The notes: generated from the sequence alone by a model not told the origin. 36,590 nt of DNA from an uncultured Ruminococcus sp. (GCA_934463425.1 CAKSJP010000022.1:1-36590); one strand, 5' to 3'. Numbered from the stretch's first letter, positions 14,134 through 23,503 are shown. Translations and numbers: made by a program.

Positions 14134-16590
14134 ATGAAATTTGGCTATTTTGATGACGCGAACAAGGAATACGTCATTCAGAATCCGAAGACCCCGTACC
14201 CGTGGATCAACTACCTCGGCACACAGGAGTTCTTCTCTCTGATCTCCAACACTGCCGGCGGCTATCACTTCTACAAGGATGCCCGTCTCCGCAGAATCAC
14301 CCGTTACCGCTACAACAATGTCCCGGTAGATATGGGCGGCCGTTACTTCTACATCAAGGACGGCGAGACCGTATGGTCTCCGGGCTGGTCTCCGGTAAAG
14401 ACCGATCTGGACGCTTACACCTGCCGTCACGGTATGGGCTATACCATCATCTCCGGCAAGAAGAACGACATCTCTGCTGAGGTCACCTTCTTTGTGCCGC
14501 AGAATTACAACGGCGAGATCCAGAGCCTGGTTCTGAAGAACGAGGGCAGCGAGGCAAAGACCATCAAGCTGTTCTCCTTCATTGAGTGGTGTCTGTGGAA
14601 TGCACAGGATGACTCCACCAACTTCCAGAGAAACTTCAACACCGGCGAGGTAGAGATCGAAGGCTCTACCATCTTCCACAAGACAGAGTACAAGGAGCGC
14701 CGCAACCACTTCGCTTTCTACACCGTAAACGATGCCATCGACGGCTATGACACCGACCGGGAAAGCTTCCTGGGTCTGTACAACGGCTTCGAGAATCCGC
14801 AGGTTGTAGCAGCAGGCAAGGCATCCAACTCTGTGGCAGACGGCTGGTCTCCGGTGGCTTCTCACTACAAGGAGATCACACTGGCTCCGGGCGAATCCAA
14901 GCAGCTGATCTTCATCCTGGGCTATGTTGAAAACCCGAAGGATCAGAAGTGGAATGCTGACGGCAGCATGAACAAGTCCCGCGCATATGAGATGATCGAA
15001 CAGTACAACACTCCGGAAAAGGTTGCTGCTGCACTGGCTGAACTGAAGGCAATGTGGGATGCACTGCTGTCCAAGTACAGCGTCAAGACTCCGGATGACA
15101 AGATGAACCGCATGGTCAACATCTGGAACCAGTATCAGTGCATGGTCACCTTTAACATGTCCCGTTCTGCTTCTTACTTCGAGAGCGGTATCGGCCGCGG
15201 CATGGGCTTCCGTGACTCCAACCAGGATCTGCTGGGCTTTGTACACCAGATCCCGGACAGAGCAAGAGAGCGTCTGATCGACCTGGCTTCCACACAGCTG
15301 GAGGACGGCGGATGCTATCACCAGTATCAGCCTCTGACCAAGAAGGGCAACAACGAGATCGGCGGCGACTTCTCTGACGATCCGCTGTGGATGATCCTGT
15401 CTGTCGCAGCTTACATCAAGGAATCCGGCGACTATTCCATCCTGGATGCAATGGTACCGTATGACAACGACGAGTCCAAGGCAAAGACCATGATGGATCA
15501 CCTGGAAAAGAGCTTCTTCCATGTAGTTGAAAACGTAGGCCCGCACGGACTGCCGCTGGCAATGCGCGCAGACTGGAACGACTGCATCAACCTGTCCTGC
15601 TTCTCTGACGAGCCGGGCGAATCCTTCCAGACCTCTACTTCTCCGAAGTACGGCGAGGATAAGTATTCCAAGGTTGCAGAGTCTGTAATGGTTGCTGCTC
15701 TGTTCACTTACGCTGGCCCGGAATATGTGGCAATGTGCAAGAAGAAGGGTGACGAGGCCGGCGCTGCAAAGGCACAGGCTGCCATCGACCAGATGAAGAA
15801 GAATATCATGGAATACGGCTGGGACGGCGAATGGTTCCTGCGTGCATATGATGACTTCGGCAAGAAGATGGGCTCTCACGAGTGCGAAGAGGGCAAGATC
15901 TTCATCGAGCCCCAGGGCTTCGCAGTTATGGGCGGCTGCGGCAAGGAGACCGGCGCAGATCTGAAGGCTCTGGAGAGCGTAGACAAGTGGCTGAACTCCA
16001 CACACGGTCTGGTTCTGAACCAGCCGGCATTCACCAAGTACTACATCGAGTATGGTGAGATCTCTACTTATCCGGGCGGATACAAGGAAAATGCTGGTAT
16101 CTTCTGCCACAACAACGCATGGATCATCTGCGCAGAAGCGTTTGTTGGTCACGGCGACAAGGCATTTGAGTACTACAGCAAGATCGCTCCGGCATATCGG
16201 GAAGAGAAGTATTCCGACCTGCACCGCACAGAGCCGTATGTATACGCGCAGATGATCGCAGGTAAGGATGCAAAGCGTCACGGCGAAGCAAAGAACAGCT
16301 GGCTGACCGGTACTGCTGCATGGAACTTCGTAGCAGTTTCTCAGTACATCCTGGGTGTGATCCCGGATTGGGATGGTCTGAAGATCGATCCGTCCATTCC
16401 GCACGAATGGGATGGCTTCACCATTTCCAGACAGTTCCGCGATGCAACCTATGACGTGACTGTCAAGAACCCGAACCACGTTTGCAAGGGTGTGGTATCT
16501 GTTACTGTTGACGGCAAGGCAATCGAAGGCAATGTCCTGCCGGTATTCAGCGACAACAAGCATCATGAAGTTGAGGTAGTAATGGGCTAA
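14134..16590 (+). CDS. Cellobiose phosphorylase (GH94)
   Basis: 818 aa, normal for the family. It phosphorolyses cellobiose to glucose 1-phosphate and glucose in the cytoplasm, saving ATP for a cellulose degrader. Full-length GH94 similarity is visible: an N-terminal beta-sandwich (about 1-290), a helical linker, and an (alpha/alpha)6 barrel (about 330-740) with the catalytic acid Asp in RADWNDC (D483 by my count). [15 protein letters not shown] and the C-terminal sheet [11 protein letters not shown] match the cellobiose-specific branch. AAGGAG precedes the ATG; an in-frame ATG at 14092 lies in the leader stem-loop. Codons are strongly biased (AAG, CTG, GCA, TCT, CCG), like the ribosomal genes and unlike the GH3 and GH42 genes, so high expression is likely. 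Confidence 0.95.
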   Translation: MKFGYFDDANKEYVIQNPKTPYPWINYLGTQEFFSLISNTAGGYHFYKDARLRRITRYRYNNVPVDMGGRYFYIKDGETVWSPGWSPVKTDLDAYTCRHGMGYTIISGKKNDISAEVTFFVPQNYNGEIQSLVLKNEGSEAKTIKLFSFIEWCLWNAQDDSTNFQRNFNTGEVEIEGSTIFHKTEYKERRNHFAFYTVNDAIDGYDTDRESFLGLYNGFENPQVVAAGKASNSVADGWSPVASHYKEITLAPGESKQLIFILGYVENPKDQKWNADGSMNKSRAYEMIEQYNTPEKVAAALAELKAMWDALLSKYSVKTPDDKMNRMVNIWNQYQCMVTFNMSRSASYFESGIGRGMGFRDSNQDLLGFVHQIPDRARERLIDLASTQLEDGGCYHQYQPLTKKGNNEIGGDFSDDPLWMILSVAAYIKESGDYSILDAMVPYDNDESKAKTMMDHLEKSFFHVVENVGPHGLPLAMRADWNDCINLSCFSDEPGESFQTSTSPKYGEDKYSKVAESVMVAALFTYAGPEYVAMCKKKGDEAGAAKAQAAIDQMKKNIMEYGWDGEWFLRAYDDFGKKMGSHECEEGKIFIEPQGFAVMGGCGKETGADLKALESVDKWLNSTHGLVLNQPAFTKYYIEYGEISTYPGGYKENAGIFCHNNAWIICAEAFVGHGDKAFEYYSKIAPAYREEKYSDLHRTEPYVYAQMIAGKDAKRHGEAKNSWLTGTAAWNFVAVSQYILGVIPDWDGLKIDPSIPHEWDGFTISRQFRDATYDVTVKNPNHVCKGVVSVTVDGKAIEGNVLPVFSDNKHHEVEVVMG

Positions 16591-16615
16591 GTTCCCGTTC
16601 TGTTTCCTTTTTTGA

Positions 16616-16655
16616 AAAAGGGGCTGCTGCACAAGATCGTGCGGCAGCCCCTTTT
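16616..16655 (+). terminator. Terminator of the cellobiose phosphorylase gene
   Basis: AAAAGGGGCTGC...GCAGCCCCTTTT with TGCAC/GTGCG inside, about 17 paired positions, 25 bases after the stop codon. Confidence 0.9.
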
Positions 16656-16666
16656 GCGTGACGCGA

Positions 16667-16703
16667 AAAGGCGTGTACCCCATTGCGGGCACACGCCTTT
16701 TTT
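16667..16703 (-). terminator. Terminator of the sortase-like gene (bidirectional)
   Basis: AAAAGGCGTGT pairs with ACACGCCTTTTTT over 11 bp. It serves the minus-strand gene that ends at 16752 and backs up the plus-strand terminator beside it. Confidence 0.8.
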
Positions 16704-16751
16704 CGAGTGCATTCATTTTTATGGGAACACACTTTCCTATTCTTCTGCAAA

Positions 16752-17546
16752 TTATAATGCTTCCAGCTTTAGCAGCAGCATCGCCGGGAGACCGTTTTCG
16801 TTCTCGCTGTCGGCATAATCCAACGTAGAAAGCATGACCCAGCGGTCATTCTCTGTAATGGTATACTCGTGCTTCTGTACAGCTGCGGCTTTCATCAGCT
16901 GCTCCAGCTGAAACGTCTTCTCCTCTTCCACCGTCAGCAGTTGATGCACCAAAACGGTCACCGGCGCACTTGCAGAAAAGCTCGCTACGGGCGTCAGGCG
17001 GTACATCCCATCCGACAAAATCAGCACGCCGTCCTGGGCGCTCTGGAAATAGTCCGCATCCTGATAAGCATGAAGCCCGCTGAACATGGTATTATTATTC
17101 ATATCGTGCGCACAGATCAGAGAAAAGTAATCCGTGAAATCTACGGCATTCCGGCTGTCCAGAAAGGGTGTTCCGTACAGATCTTCGCTGCCGTCCCAGC
17201 TATGGTTTCGGTATTTTTCGCTGTCTGTGCCGCCCATGACCGGATAGTCGATCATCGTGTCCGGCAGCACCAGCCATGCCGCCATATCTGTATTTTGCGC
17301 GCTTCCTTCCTGAAAAAGCAGCTGACGGCGTTTCAGGTTCTCCCCGTCCTCCGGTGATGACACTATGCCCGTTCCTCCATGCAGTCCCTGGATCGCCTCC
17401 AGAAAATGGGACTCACCGGAATGGAAATAGTCCGTTTTCCGCAGCCATATTGCTGATGCAAGCACTACCACCGCCAGGAACAGACTCACAACAATAAAAA
17501 AAGTCTGACGTTTGCGCTTGTGGCGCACTGGTTTTTCTGTATCCAT
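16752..17546 (-). CDS. Class B sortase-like protein lacking the catalytic cysteine
   Basis: 264 aa from the ATG at 17546; a GTG at 17567 would add seven residues, and neither start has a clear SD. A basic N-terminus and one membrane helix (about 15-34) are followed by a sortase B-like domain: WLVLPDTMIDYPVM, YRNHSWDG...GTPFLDSRN, and the His segment ICAHDMNNNTMFSGL (H147). In active enzymes the later strand reads LSTC followed by an Arg; here it reads MLSTLDYADSENENG, with TTG (Leu) at the Cys position and no Arg in the next strand. The protein should not catalyse transpeptidation. It could be a decayed enzyme or a binding protein on the sortase fold. An AT-rich TATAAT (17587-17592) lies upstream. 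Confidence 0.75.
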   Translation of the reverse strand: MDTEKPVRHKRKRQTFFIVVSLFLAVVVLASAIWLRKTDYFHSGESHFLEAIQGLHGGTGIVSSPEDGENLKRRQLLFQEGSAQNTDMAAWLVLPDTMIDYPVMGGTDSEKYRNHSWDGSEDLYGTPFLDSRNAVDFTDYFSLICAHDMNNNTMFSGLHAYQDADYFQSAQDGVLILSDGMYRLTPVASFSASAPVTVLVHQLLTVEEEKTFQLEQLMKAAAVQKHEYTITENDRWVMLSTLDYADSENENGLPAMLLLKLEAL

Positions 17547-17665
17547 TTTGATGGTCTCTCTTCCCACTGTTTATTTTCATACATATATTATAACAAATAT
17601 ATACAAATAATAAAACAGGATTTTAAGAAAGATGAGGGAAATATTACCACATCAAAATTAACCTG

Positions 17666-18241
17666 TCACTGATGGTGTATCAGATGATCTGCCAGAATCT
17701 TTATGCCAATGAGGATGAGTACCATGCCGCCGGCAATCTCCGCCTTTTTCTCGAAGCGATTTCCAAAACGATTTCCGATCCAGACGCCAAGAAAAGAGAG
17801 CACCAGTGTCACGCAGCCGATGATGGAGATGGAGCTCCAGATGGCAACATCCAGACAGGCGAAAGCGATTCCCACTGCAAGTGCGTCGATGGAGGTGGCG
17901 ATCGCCAGCATAAGCAGTTCCTTATGGTCCAGCTTGGCATCTGCCTTTTCGGCAGCTTCTGCATCCTTTTCGTGAAATGCATCCCACAGCATTTTTCCGC
18001 CGATAAACGCCAGCAGTACAAATGCGATCCAGTGATCAAACGCCTGGATGTACTTAGAGAACGACGTGCCCAGCAGCCAGCCCAGAAGGGGCATCAGCGC
18101 CTGGAATACGCCGAAGTATAATCCGATCACGAGTGCCTGGTCATAGCGCATCCGGCGCATGCCAAGCCCCTTACAGACGGACACCGCAAAGGCATCCATC
18201 GCCAATCCCACTGCTGTGAGCAGCAATTCAAGCAGTCCCAT
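17666..18241 (-). CDS. mntP: Manganese efflux pump MntP
   Basis: 191 aa, the usual length, with six membrane segments in two related halves. Conserved polar residues include the Asp in GLAMDAFAVSVCKG and in ATSIDALAVGIAFA, and GGKMLWDAF between the halves. It exports Mn(II) across the cell membrane. The gene stands alone with its own promoter and a 16-bp palindrome just after the -10 box. The leader is short (about 45 nt), so the yybP-ykoY manganese riboswitch often found before this gene is absent. Confidence 0.95.
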   Translation of the reverse strand: MGLLELLLTAVGLAMDAFAVSVCKGLGMRRMRYDQALVIGLYFGVFQALMPLLGWLLGTSFSKYIQAFDHWIAFVLLAFIGGKMLWDAFHEKDAEAAEKADAKLDHKELLMLAIATSIDALAVGIAFACLDVAIWSSISIIGCVTLVLSFLGVWIGNRFGNRFEKKAEIAGGMVLILIGIKILADHLIHHQ

Positions 18242-18266
18242 AGTATTTGTCTTCCTTTCTGTTTTT

Positions 18267-18282
18267 CATAGAATATTCTATG
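18267..18282. promoter_or_regulatory. Perfect palindrome, operator of mntP
   Basis: CATAGAATATTCTATG is a perfect 16-bp palindrome about 6-21 bases after the predicted mntP start, a typical repressor position. Its arms CATAG-N6-CTATG equal those of the E. coli MntR box. Control by an MntR or Fur family regulator is inference. Confidence 0.55.
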
Positions 18283-18294
18283 CAGCCGAAAATC

Positions 18295-18324
18295 AGTATA
18301 GCACACAGAACAGCGGTTAGTCAA
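18295..18324 (-). promoter_or_regulatory. Promoter of mntP
   Basis: On the minus strand TTGACT (18319-18324) and TATACT (18295-18300) with an 18-bp spacer. Confidence 0.75.
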
Positions 18325-18350
18325 GAGAAACAGTCCGGACGGCAAAAACA

Positions 18351-18388
18351 AAAAACCCGGCATGGGATCGCTCCCACGTCGGGTTTTT
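18351..18388 (-). terminator. Terminator of the CttA-like gene (bidirectional)
   Basis: AAAAACCCG pairs with CGGGTTTTT, with TGGGA/TCCCA inside, about 50 bases after the stop of the 18440-22411 gene. Confidence 0.85.
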
Positions 18389-18439
18389 CTTATGCTGTCA
18401 TTTCCTTGCTGTCAAAAATGCTTTTGCATTCTTTCTGAG

Positions 18440-21400
18440 TTATTCAGCCCAGCAAGAACCTTCCAGAGTTTTCAGTGCAGGGCAAACTTCCGGCCACTTC
18501 GGATCCATGCCTGCGCCGTCCTTTGCACTGTAAACCAGTGTGAATGCGCCGTCCTTAGCGTCCAGAGAAATGCTGCCATCTGCAGAATCTGCGCCGATCT
18601 TGCCTTCGGTGTTGATATCAGACAGGAAGTAAGACAGAGTCTCCAGATTCGGATCTGCTGCAGCTGCCTCTGTGTTCAGAAGCTTGCCGTCCAGACCAGC
18701 ACCGATCTTAGCGCTGTATACCAGAACAACTGCAACGTCCTTTGCATTGACTTCCTTATTCAGGTCAGTATCGCCCTTTACGCCGATATAAACCTTAGCT
18801 GTACCAACTTCCTTGCCGTCATACATGATCTTCAGATCAGAAGCAACATATGCTTCGTCCTTTGCCTCAAACATTGCAGCCGGAGTAGCATACTCGAAGG
18901 TCAGCTTATCCATGATGTCTGCATCATCCAGAGTTGCGCTTTCAACCAGGTCAGAAGCCTTGAATGCGCGCTCGTCAGCAGACAGATAGAAGTGCGGCTC
19001 ATCCTTTACCTTAACAACCGGTGTTGCATCGTCGCTAGCTGCTGTGGTAGTTGTACCAACCGGAGCAGTGGAGCTGCCAGAAGATGCAGTTGTGGCTGTG
19101 GTTGTAGTTGTGCTTGCAGTTGTGTCGGAGGAAGTAGTTGTATCAGAAGATACAGTTGTAGTTGTGGTAGTTGTGGTTGTGGTGGTTGTAGTAGTTGTGG
19201 TGGTTGTAGTAGTGGTAGTAGAACCAGTTGTGCCGGTGCTCTTTGCTACCTTAACCAGGATATAACCATCTTCCAGAGTTACATAGTCATCGAAGATGCT
19301 TGTGTTGGAAGCGTCTGCATAGTCGAAGCGACGAACCGGAGTCATCTGGTTACCGGACTGCATGTTGTCAGTGCCCGGCTCTGCCCAGTTGATCGGGAAG
19401 ATGTAACCGCCCTGTGCTTCGTCATATTCCAGACCGTACTTTTCAGCGATTGCAACAACAGTTGCTTCATCCGGAATTGCGATCGGCAGATCCAGCAGAG
19501 AACCGTTTGCAGATGTCGGAGCGATGCTGCTGGAAGCAGTCATGCCGAAGTGCAGCAGGTACTGTTCTGCCTTGGAGGTGAAGTTTGTGAAGTCGCTCTG
19601 GATGTTCGGCATCTGGTTGTATACGCTGGATACAGCAGCCTGATCGATGGTAGTATCCGCATACGGGAAGCCGTTCTCCCAGCTCAGCAGTTCCTTTGCA
19701 GCAGCAGAGAACTCAATTGTACCCTGGAGGCCGCAAGCCTTGATTGCGTTTGTGATAGAAACCTTGTACAGCAGATCCTCTTCGCCGTTGCCCTCTTCCG
19801 GAGATACAACCAGCTTAGCCAGAGACCATGTGGACTTGTCGCCAGGACGCGGCTCAGCGGTTTCAGAAGTGGTAGTTGTAGTTGCGGATGCGGATGTTGT
19901 TGTGGTTTCAGATGTGGTAGTTGTAGTGGTCTCAGATGTTGTAGTGGTGGTAGCCGCAGTAGAAACTGTGGTGGTTGCGCCGTCTACATAAACATTGATC
20001 TCACCAGCGTTGTAGGTTACACCAGTGGTGTGGATATCTACGCCGTTTTCGTCGTGATATTCAAAACGCTTGATGTCAACTTCCTTACCGTCGGAGATGC
20101 CCTTATCGGTGCCGTCTTCCATCCACTCTACCGGGAAGGAATAATAGGTCTTGCCGTCAGCATCGGTCTTGAGTGTCAGACCAGCAGCCTCTGCAGCAGC
20201 CTTTACGGTGTCTGCATCAGCGATGTTCATGGTCAGAGTTGCGATTGTGTCGCCGGACGGTGTGTCGAAGCCCTCACCAGTGATGATGAAGCCCAGACGG
20301 CCGTTCTTCTCATAGTCCTTGGTGTTTGTCTGTACCTTAGACAGGTTCAGGTATGCATCGCCGGTTACGAATGCAGAATCCCAGTCAAAGCCTTCCGGCA
20401 GAGACAGGATCTTACGGGTTGCTTCCGGAACCATCAGCGCACCGCTGACACCGTCAGATGTCTTACCGTTAACCTGAGTTACAGTTACTTCTGCTTCTTC
20501 TTCGCCAGCATTGTAGAAATTCTTGCTGATGTTCCACTCTACCTTGTCGCCCTGGGGCTCAGAGGAAACATAAACGTTGATCTCACCAGCATTGTAAGCA
20601 ACACCAGTGGTGTGGATATCTGCGCCGTTTTCGTCGTGATATTCAAAACGCTTGATGTCAACTTCCTTGCCGTCGGAGATGCCCTTATCGGTGCCGTCTT
20701 CCATCCACTCTACCGGGAAGGAATAATAGCTCTTACCTGCAGCATCTGTCTTGAGTGTCAGACCAGCAGCCTCTGCAGCAGCCTTTACAGTTGCTTCATC
20801 AGCGATGTTCATGGTCAGAGTTGCGATTGTGTCGCCGGACGGTGTGTCGAAGCCCTCACCAGTGATGATGAAGCCCAGACGGCCGTTCTTCTCATAGTCC
20901 TTGGTGTTTGTCTGTACCTTAGACAGGTTCAGGTATGCATCGCCGGTTACGAATGCAGAATCCCAGTCAAAGCCTTCCGGCAGAGACAGGATCTTACGGG
21001 TTGCTTCCGGAACCATCAGCGCACCGCTGACACCGTCAGATGTCTTACCGTTAACCTGAGTTACATTTACTTCTGCTTCTTCTTCGCCAGCATTGTAGAA
21101 ATTTTTGCTGATGTTCCATTCTACCTTGTCGCCCTGGGGCTCAGAGGAAGTGGTGGTAGAAGAGGTAGTTGTAGTGCCTGCTGTGGTAGCTGTAGTAGCT
21201 TCGCCAGAACCCTTGCCGTCGCCGACAACGATCTTTACAACTGCCAGAGATGCGTCCTGCGGCAGTGCATAGGTCTCAGTTGCCTTCTTGCCGTGGATCG
21301 CAGTGGACATATCTTCCAGGCGGCTCTCAGCGCGCTTTGCGTCCTGATCTGCCTTTACCTTGTTGAAATCAGCAGCGGTCTGCAGCGGGATATATTCCTT

Positions 21401-22411
21401 GTTTGCATTACGGCTGCACAGCTGTACATAGTATGTACCTTCGTCTGTACCCTTCGGGATCACAACGTCGAAGGAAGTGAAGCGCAGTGCATCAGAATCG
21501 TTCAGAGCGAACTTAGAACGATCCTTGGAATCCTTTGCCAGATAGCCCCAAGCATAGTAGTTGTTGATATCCGGTACGCAGTCATCGCCATCGGTGTTCT
21601 TTACAAAACGAGTGGTGGTGTAGCGCGGCAGTTCTTCGGTTACTGTCTTTTCAACATAGTTTGCAGCAACATCTGCGCCCTGGTTGATGTAGGAATAAGT
21701 GATATACGGTGTGCCGTCTTCCTTATACAGGACATCACATTCCTGGGTCTTGGTCTTTTTGTGGGTTGCCTTATCTGCGCCCTTATCTGCCAGATAGTCA
21801 TCCACATTCTCATAGTAGTCATAGGTGAACTTTACCTTGTTGTCACCGTTTGCTACCAGATCCTTACCAAAGATCATGTCGCATGCGATAGTTCTGGTCA
21901 CGCAGCTGCACTTTGCAGAAGTGTACTGCCAGCCCTTCTTCTTGGAATAAGTCATCGGGGACAGGCAGAATACGCCGTCGTACAGGGTGGTTACAGTTTC
22001 GCCGTTCGGCAGATCGATGGTGTGAGAACCGCTCTTTGCTTCTGCATTAAAGACGTTGTCATAATACAGATGGTTGTCGATAGAGCCTCCGTCTGCGAAA
22101 GACTTGTCCTTGGTTGCGATCCAGTTCAGAGTTACCTGGTTCAGATAGTTGTCATCAGCCCACTCTTCAGAGTCGATGAAAACGTCCAGTGTCTTGGAGA
22201 CATCGCCATTGGCAACGTCTTCCTTGCTGACCTGGATCTCCTGAACACCTGTGCCCTGTTCTTTCAGGACAAAGTTGTACGGTGTGCCGCCGTTTGCGGT
22301 CTGATCCTTATTGATCGAAGCCGAAACCGACAACGCACTGAACGGCAGAGATGTGGCTGCCATCAGAGCTGCAACGCCGAAGGACAAAACCTTCTTTGTT
22401 CGTTTCTTCAT
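18440..22411 (-). CDS. Large secreted adhesin-like protein with X module-dockerin (CttA-like architecture)
   Basis: 1323 aa. Signal peptide 1-31; a unique N-terminal region 32-405 with a few Cys; a Thr/Ser linker; two nearly identical 194-aa modules (422-615, 616-809); a Thr/Glu linker; a third, divergent module of the same type (about 855-1057); a run of more than 20 Thr; then an Ig-like X module (about 1130-1210, starting HFYLSADERAF) and a dockerin (1212-1323). The first Ca loop DTDLNKEVNAKD is canonical; the second (SADGSISLDAKD) is atypical and follows a long insertion. In R. flavefaciens, CttA with this plan binds cellulose and docks to the cell-surface cohesin ScaE. That role here is inference; the repeats may be carbohydrate-binding or cohesin-like. 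Codon bias suggests high expression. Confidence 0.75.
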   Translation of the reverse strand: MKKRTKKVLSFGVAALMAATSLPFSALSVSASINKDQTANGGTPYNFVLKEQGTGVQEIQVSKEDVANGDVSKTLDVFIDSEEWADDNYLNQVTLNWIATKDKSFADGGSIDNHLYYDNVFNAEAKSGSHTIDLPNGETVTTLYDGVFCLSPMTYSKKKGWQYTSAKCSCVTRTIACDMIFGKDLVANGDNKVKFTYDYYENVDDYLADKGADKATHKKTKTQECDVLYKEDGTPYITYSYINQGADVAANYVEKTVTEELPRYTTTRFVKNTDGDDCVPDINNYYAWGYLAKDSKDRSKFALNDSDALRFTSFDVVIPKGTDEGTYYVQLCSRNANKEYIPLQTAADFNKVKADQDAKRAESRLEDMSTAIHGKKATETYALPQDASLAVVKIVVGDGKGSGEATTATTAGTTTTSSTTTSSEPQGDKVEWNISKNFYNAGEEEAEVNVTQVNGKTSDGVSGALMVPEATRKILSLPEGFDWDSAFVTGDAYLNLSKVQTNTKDYEKNGRLGFIITGEGFDTPSGDTIATLTMNIADEATVKAAAEAAGLTLKTDAAGKSYYSFPVEWMEDGTDKGISDGKEVDIKRFEYHDENGADIHTTGVAYNAGEINVYVSSEPQGDKVEWNISKNFYNAGEEEAEVTVTQVNGKTSDGVSGALMVPEATRKILSLPEGFDWDSAFVTGDAYLNLSKVQTNTKDYEKNGRLGFIITGEGFDTPSGDTIATLTMNIADADTVKAAAEAAGLTLKTDADGKTYYSFPVEWMEDGTDKGISDGKEVDIKRFEYHDENGVDIHTTGVTYNAGEINVYVDGATTTVSTAATTTTTSETTTTTTSETTTTSASATTTTTSETAEPRPGDKSTWSLAKLVVSPEEGNGEEDLLYKVSITNAIKACGLQGTIEFSAAAKELLSWENGFPYADTTIDQAAVSSVYNQMPNIQSDFTNFTSKAEQYLLHFGMTASSSIAPTSANGSLLDLPIAIPDEATVVAIAEKYGLEYDEAQGGYIFPINWAEPGTDNMQSGNQMTPVRRFDYADASNTSIFDDYVTLEDGYILVKVAKSTGTTGSTTTTTTTTTTTTTTTTTTTTTTVSSDTTTSSDTTASTTTTTATTASSGSSTAPVGTTTTAASDDATPVVKVKDEPHFYLSADERAFKASDLVESATLDDADIMDKLTFEYATPAAMFEAKDEAYVASDLKIMYDGKEVGTAKVYIGVKGDTDLNKEVNAKDVAVVLVYSAKIGAGLDGKLLNTEAAAADPNLETLSYFLSDINTEGKIGADSADGSISLDAKDGAFTLVYSAKDGAGMDPKWPEVCPALKTLEGSCWAE
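19985..20566 (-). repeat. 582-bp in-gene tandem duplication, second copy
   Basis: Encodes residues 616-809 of the CttA-like protein. It differs from the first copy at only about six or seven residues (such as AEVT for AEVN, ADADT for ADEAT, GVDIH for GADIH). Confidence 0.9.
20567..21148 (-). repeat. 582-bp in-gene tandem duplication, first copy
   Basis: Encodes residues 422-615 of the CttA-like protein. The offset to the other copy is exactly 582 bp (194 codons), so the reading frame is kept. The near-identity points to a recent duplication or ongoing gene conversion. Confidence 0.9.
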
Positions 22412-22537
22412 GTTTTCCTTTCCTTTCCTTGCCGGCGGCTGCCGACAAATACATAAATGAAATATTGCCTATATCAGGAGCGGCAGTCCCCCTCGGAGAG
22501 CCTCTCCCAAATATACGGATAATAAAGTGCCGGCTGA

Positions 22538-23503
22538 TCAGTCAGCGTACGGCAGGCTGTTGACCAGCTGTACCAGGAACTTCAGCAGTACCAGTGCGTC
22601 GGAGCTGTTGACCTCGCCGTTTGCGTCGCAGTCAGAGTTTGCTCTCTGCTCGTCGCTGGTGATGCTGACTGCGCCTGCTGCGATCTTGTTCAGCAGAACT
22701 GCGTCTGCGATCTCTACGCGGCTGTCACAGTTTACATCGCCGTACAGCGCGTTGCCCGGCTTTGCAGTAGAACCAGGCTTGCTGGAATCGGCGGTATCCT
22801 TTGTTCCGGATGCAGTTGTTCCGGATGCAGTGGTTTCTGTCGTTACCTTAGCAGAAGTTGTTGTATCTGCAGAGCCGCTGGTGGTGGCAGTGGTTTCTGT
22901 AGTGGTCGCGCCGCCCTTGCCGATGGTAACAGAGCCTGCTTCAGTCTTGATCTCATAGGAAGCAGAATCTGTTCCGTAAAGGTAGCCGATCACCATGCTG
23001 CCGTTGTTTGCGCCGGAGCCATCAAAGGTCTCACGGGTCACCGGAGCAAAGTCGATGGGCGTTACAGTGCCGTCCTTCGCGTCCTCGCTGACAGTACCGC
23101 TGATGGTCAGGATCACGCCGTCTTCTGCGATCCAGGAAGCGCTGTCCAGTGCTGTTGTCCAGCTTACTGCAATCTCGCCGTCCTTGATGCTTGTCGCAAA
23201 GACCGGAGCGTCCTTTCCTGTGCTGTCGCCGGAAACGTCTGTGTCTGCGCTCTTGCCGATGGTCACGCTGTCTACATTCAAAATGCTCTTGTCATAAGTC
23301 AGTGCAAAGTCCATGACATTTACCTTTGTAGAGGGAATATCCTCCAGGGAAACGTCTACAGAAAATGCGCCGCCGGCCTCAGCCTCTACCTTTGCCCCCT
23401 TCAGTGTCACAGCTGCGCCTGCAGCAGAAACCTGAAAAGAAACGGCAGAAGTCGCCAGCATTGCGAGTGTCAATGCGCCAGCAAGTGTTCTTTTTGCCTT
23501 CAT
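22538..23503 (-). CDS. Single-cohesin plus dockerin adaptor scaffoldin (ScaC-like architecture)
   Basis: 321 aa. Signal peptide 1-28; a cohesin (about 30-200) with the typical VNVMDFALTYDKSILNVDSV strand pair, GEIAVSW, DGVILTISGTV and the final AGSVTIG; a Thr/Ser-rich linker (200-255); a dockerin (258-321) with Ca loops DVNCDSRVEIAD and DCDANGEVNSSD. A protein with one cohesin and one dockerin is an adaptor that changes the binding type of a scaffoldin, like ScaC of R. flavefaciens. The 126-bp gap and shared direction suggest co-transcription with the CttA-like gene. GAGGAGG precedes the ATG. Confidence 0.85.
   Translation of the reverse strand: MKAKRTLAGALTLAMLATSAVSFQVSAAGAAVTLKGAKVEAEAGGAFSVDVSLEDIPSTKVNVMDFALTYDKSILNVDSVTIGKSADTDVSGDSTGKDAPVFATSIKDGEIAVSWTTALDSASWIAEDGVILTISGTVSEDAKDGTVTPIDFAPVTRETFDGSGANNGSMVIGYLYGTDSASYEIKTEAGSVTIGKGGATTTETTATTSGSADTTTSAKVTTETTASGTTASGTKDTADSSKPGSTAKPGNALYGDVNCDSRVEIADAVLLNKIAAGAVSITSDEQRANSDCDANGEVNSSDALVLLKFLVQLVNSLPYAD

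Noticed and set aside
14059..16716. 885-aa open frame on the minus strand
   Set aside because: Antisense of the cellobiose phosphorylase gene, an artefact of its biased codons.
19044..19265. Val-rich plus-strand frames (also at 868-1281 and 19647-19991)
   Set aside because: Complements of Thr-rich linkers; not proteins.
18362..22456. 1364-aa open frame on the plus strand
   Set aside because: Exact antisense of the CttA-like gene; Cys- and Val-rich composition comes from complementing Thr/Ala codons, and there is no SD.
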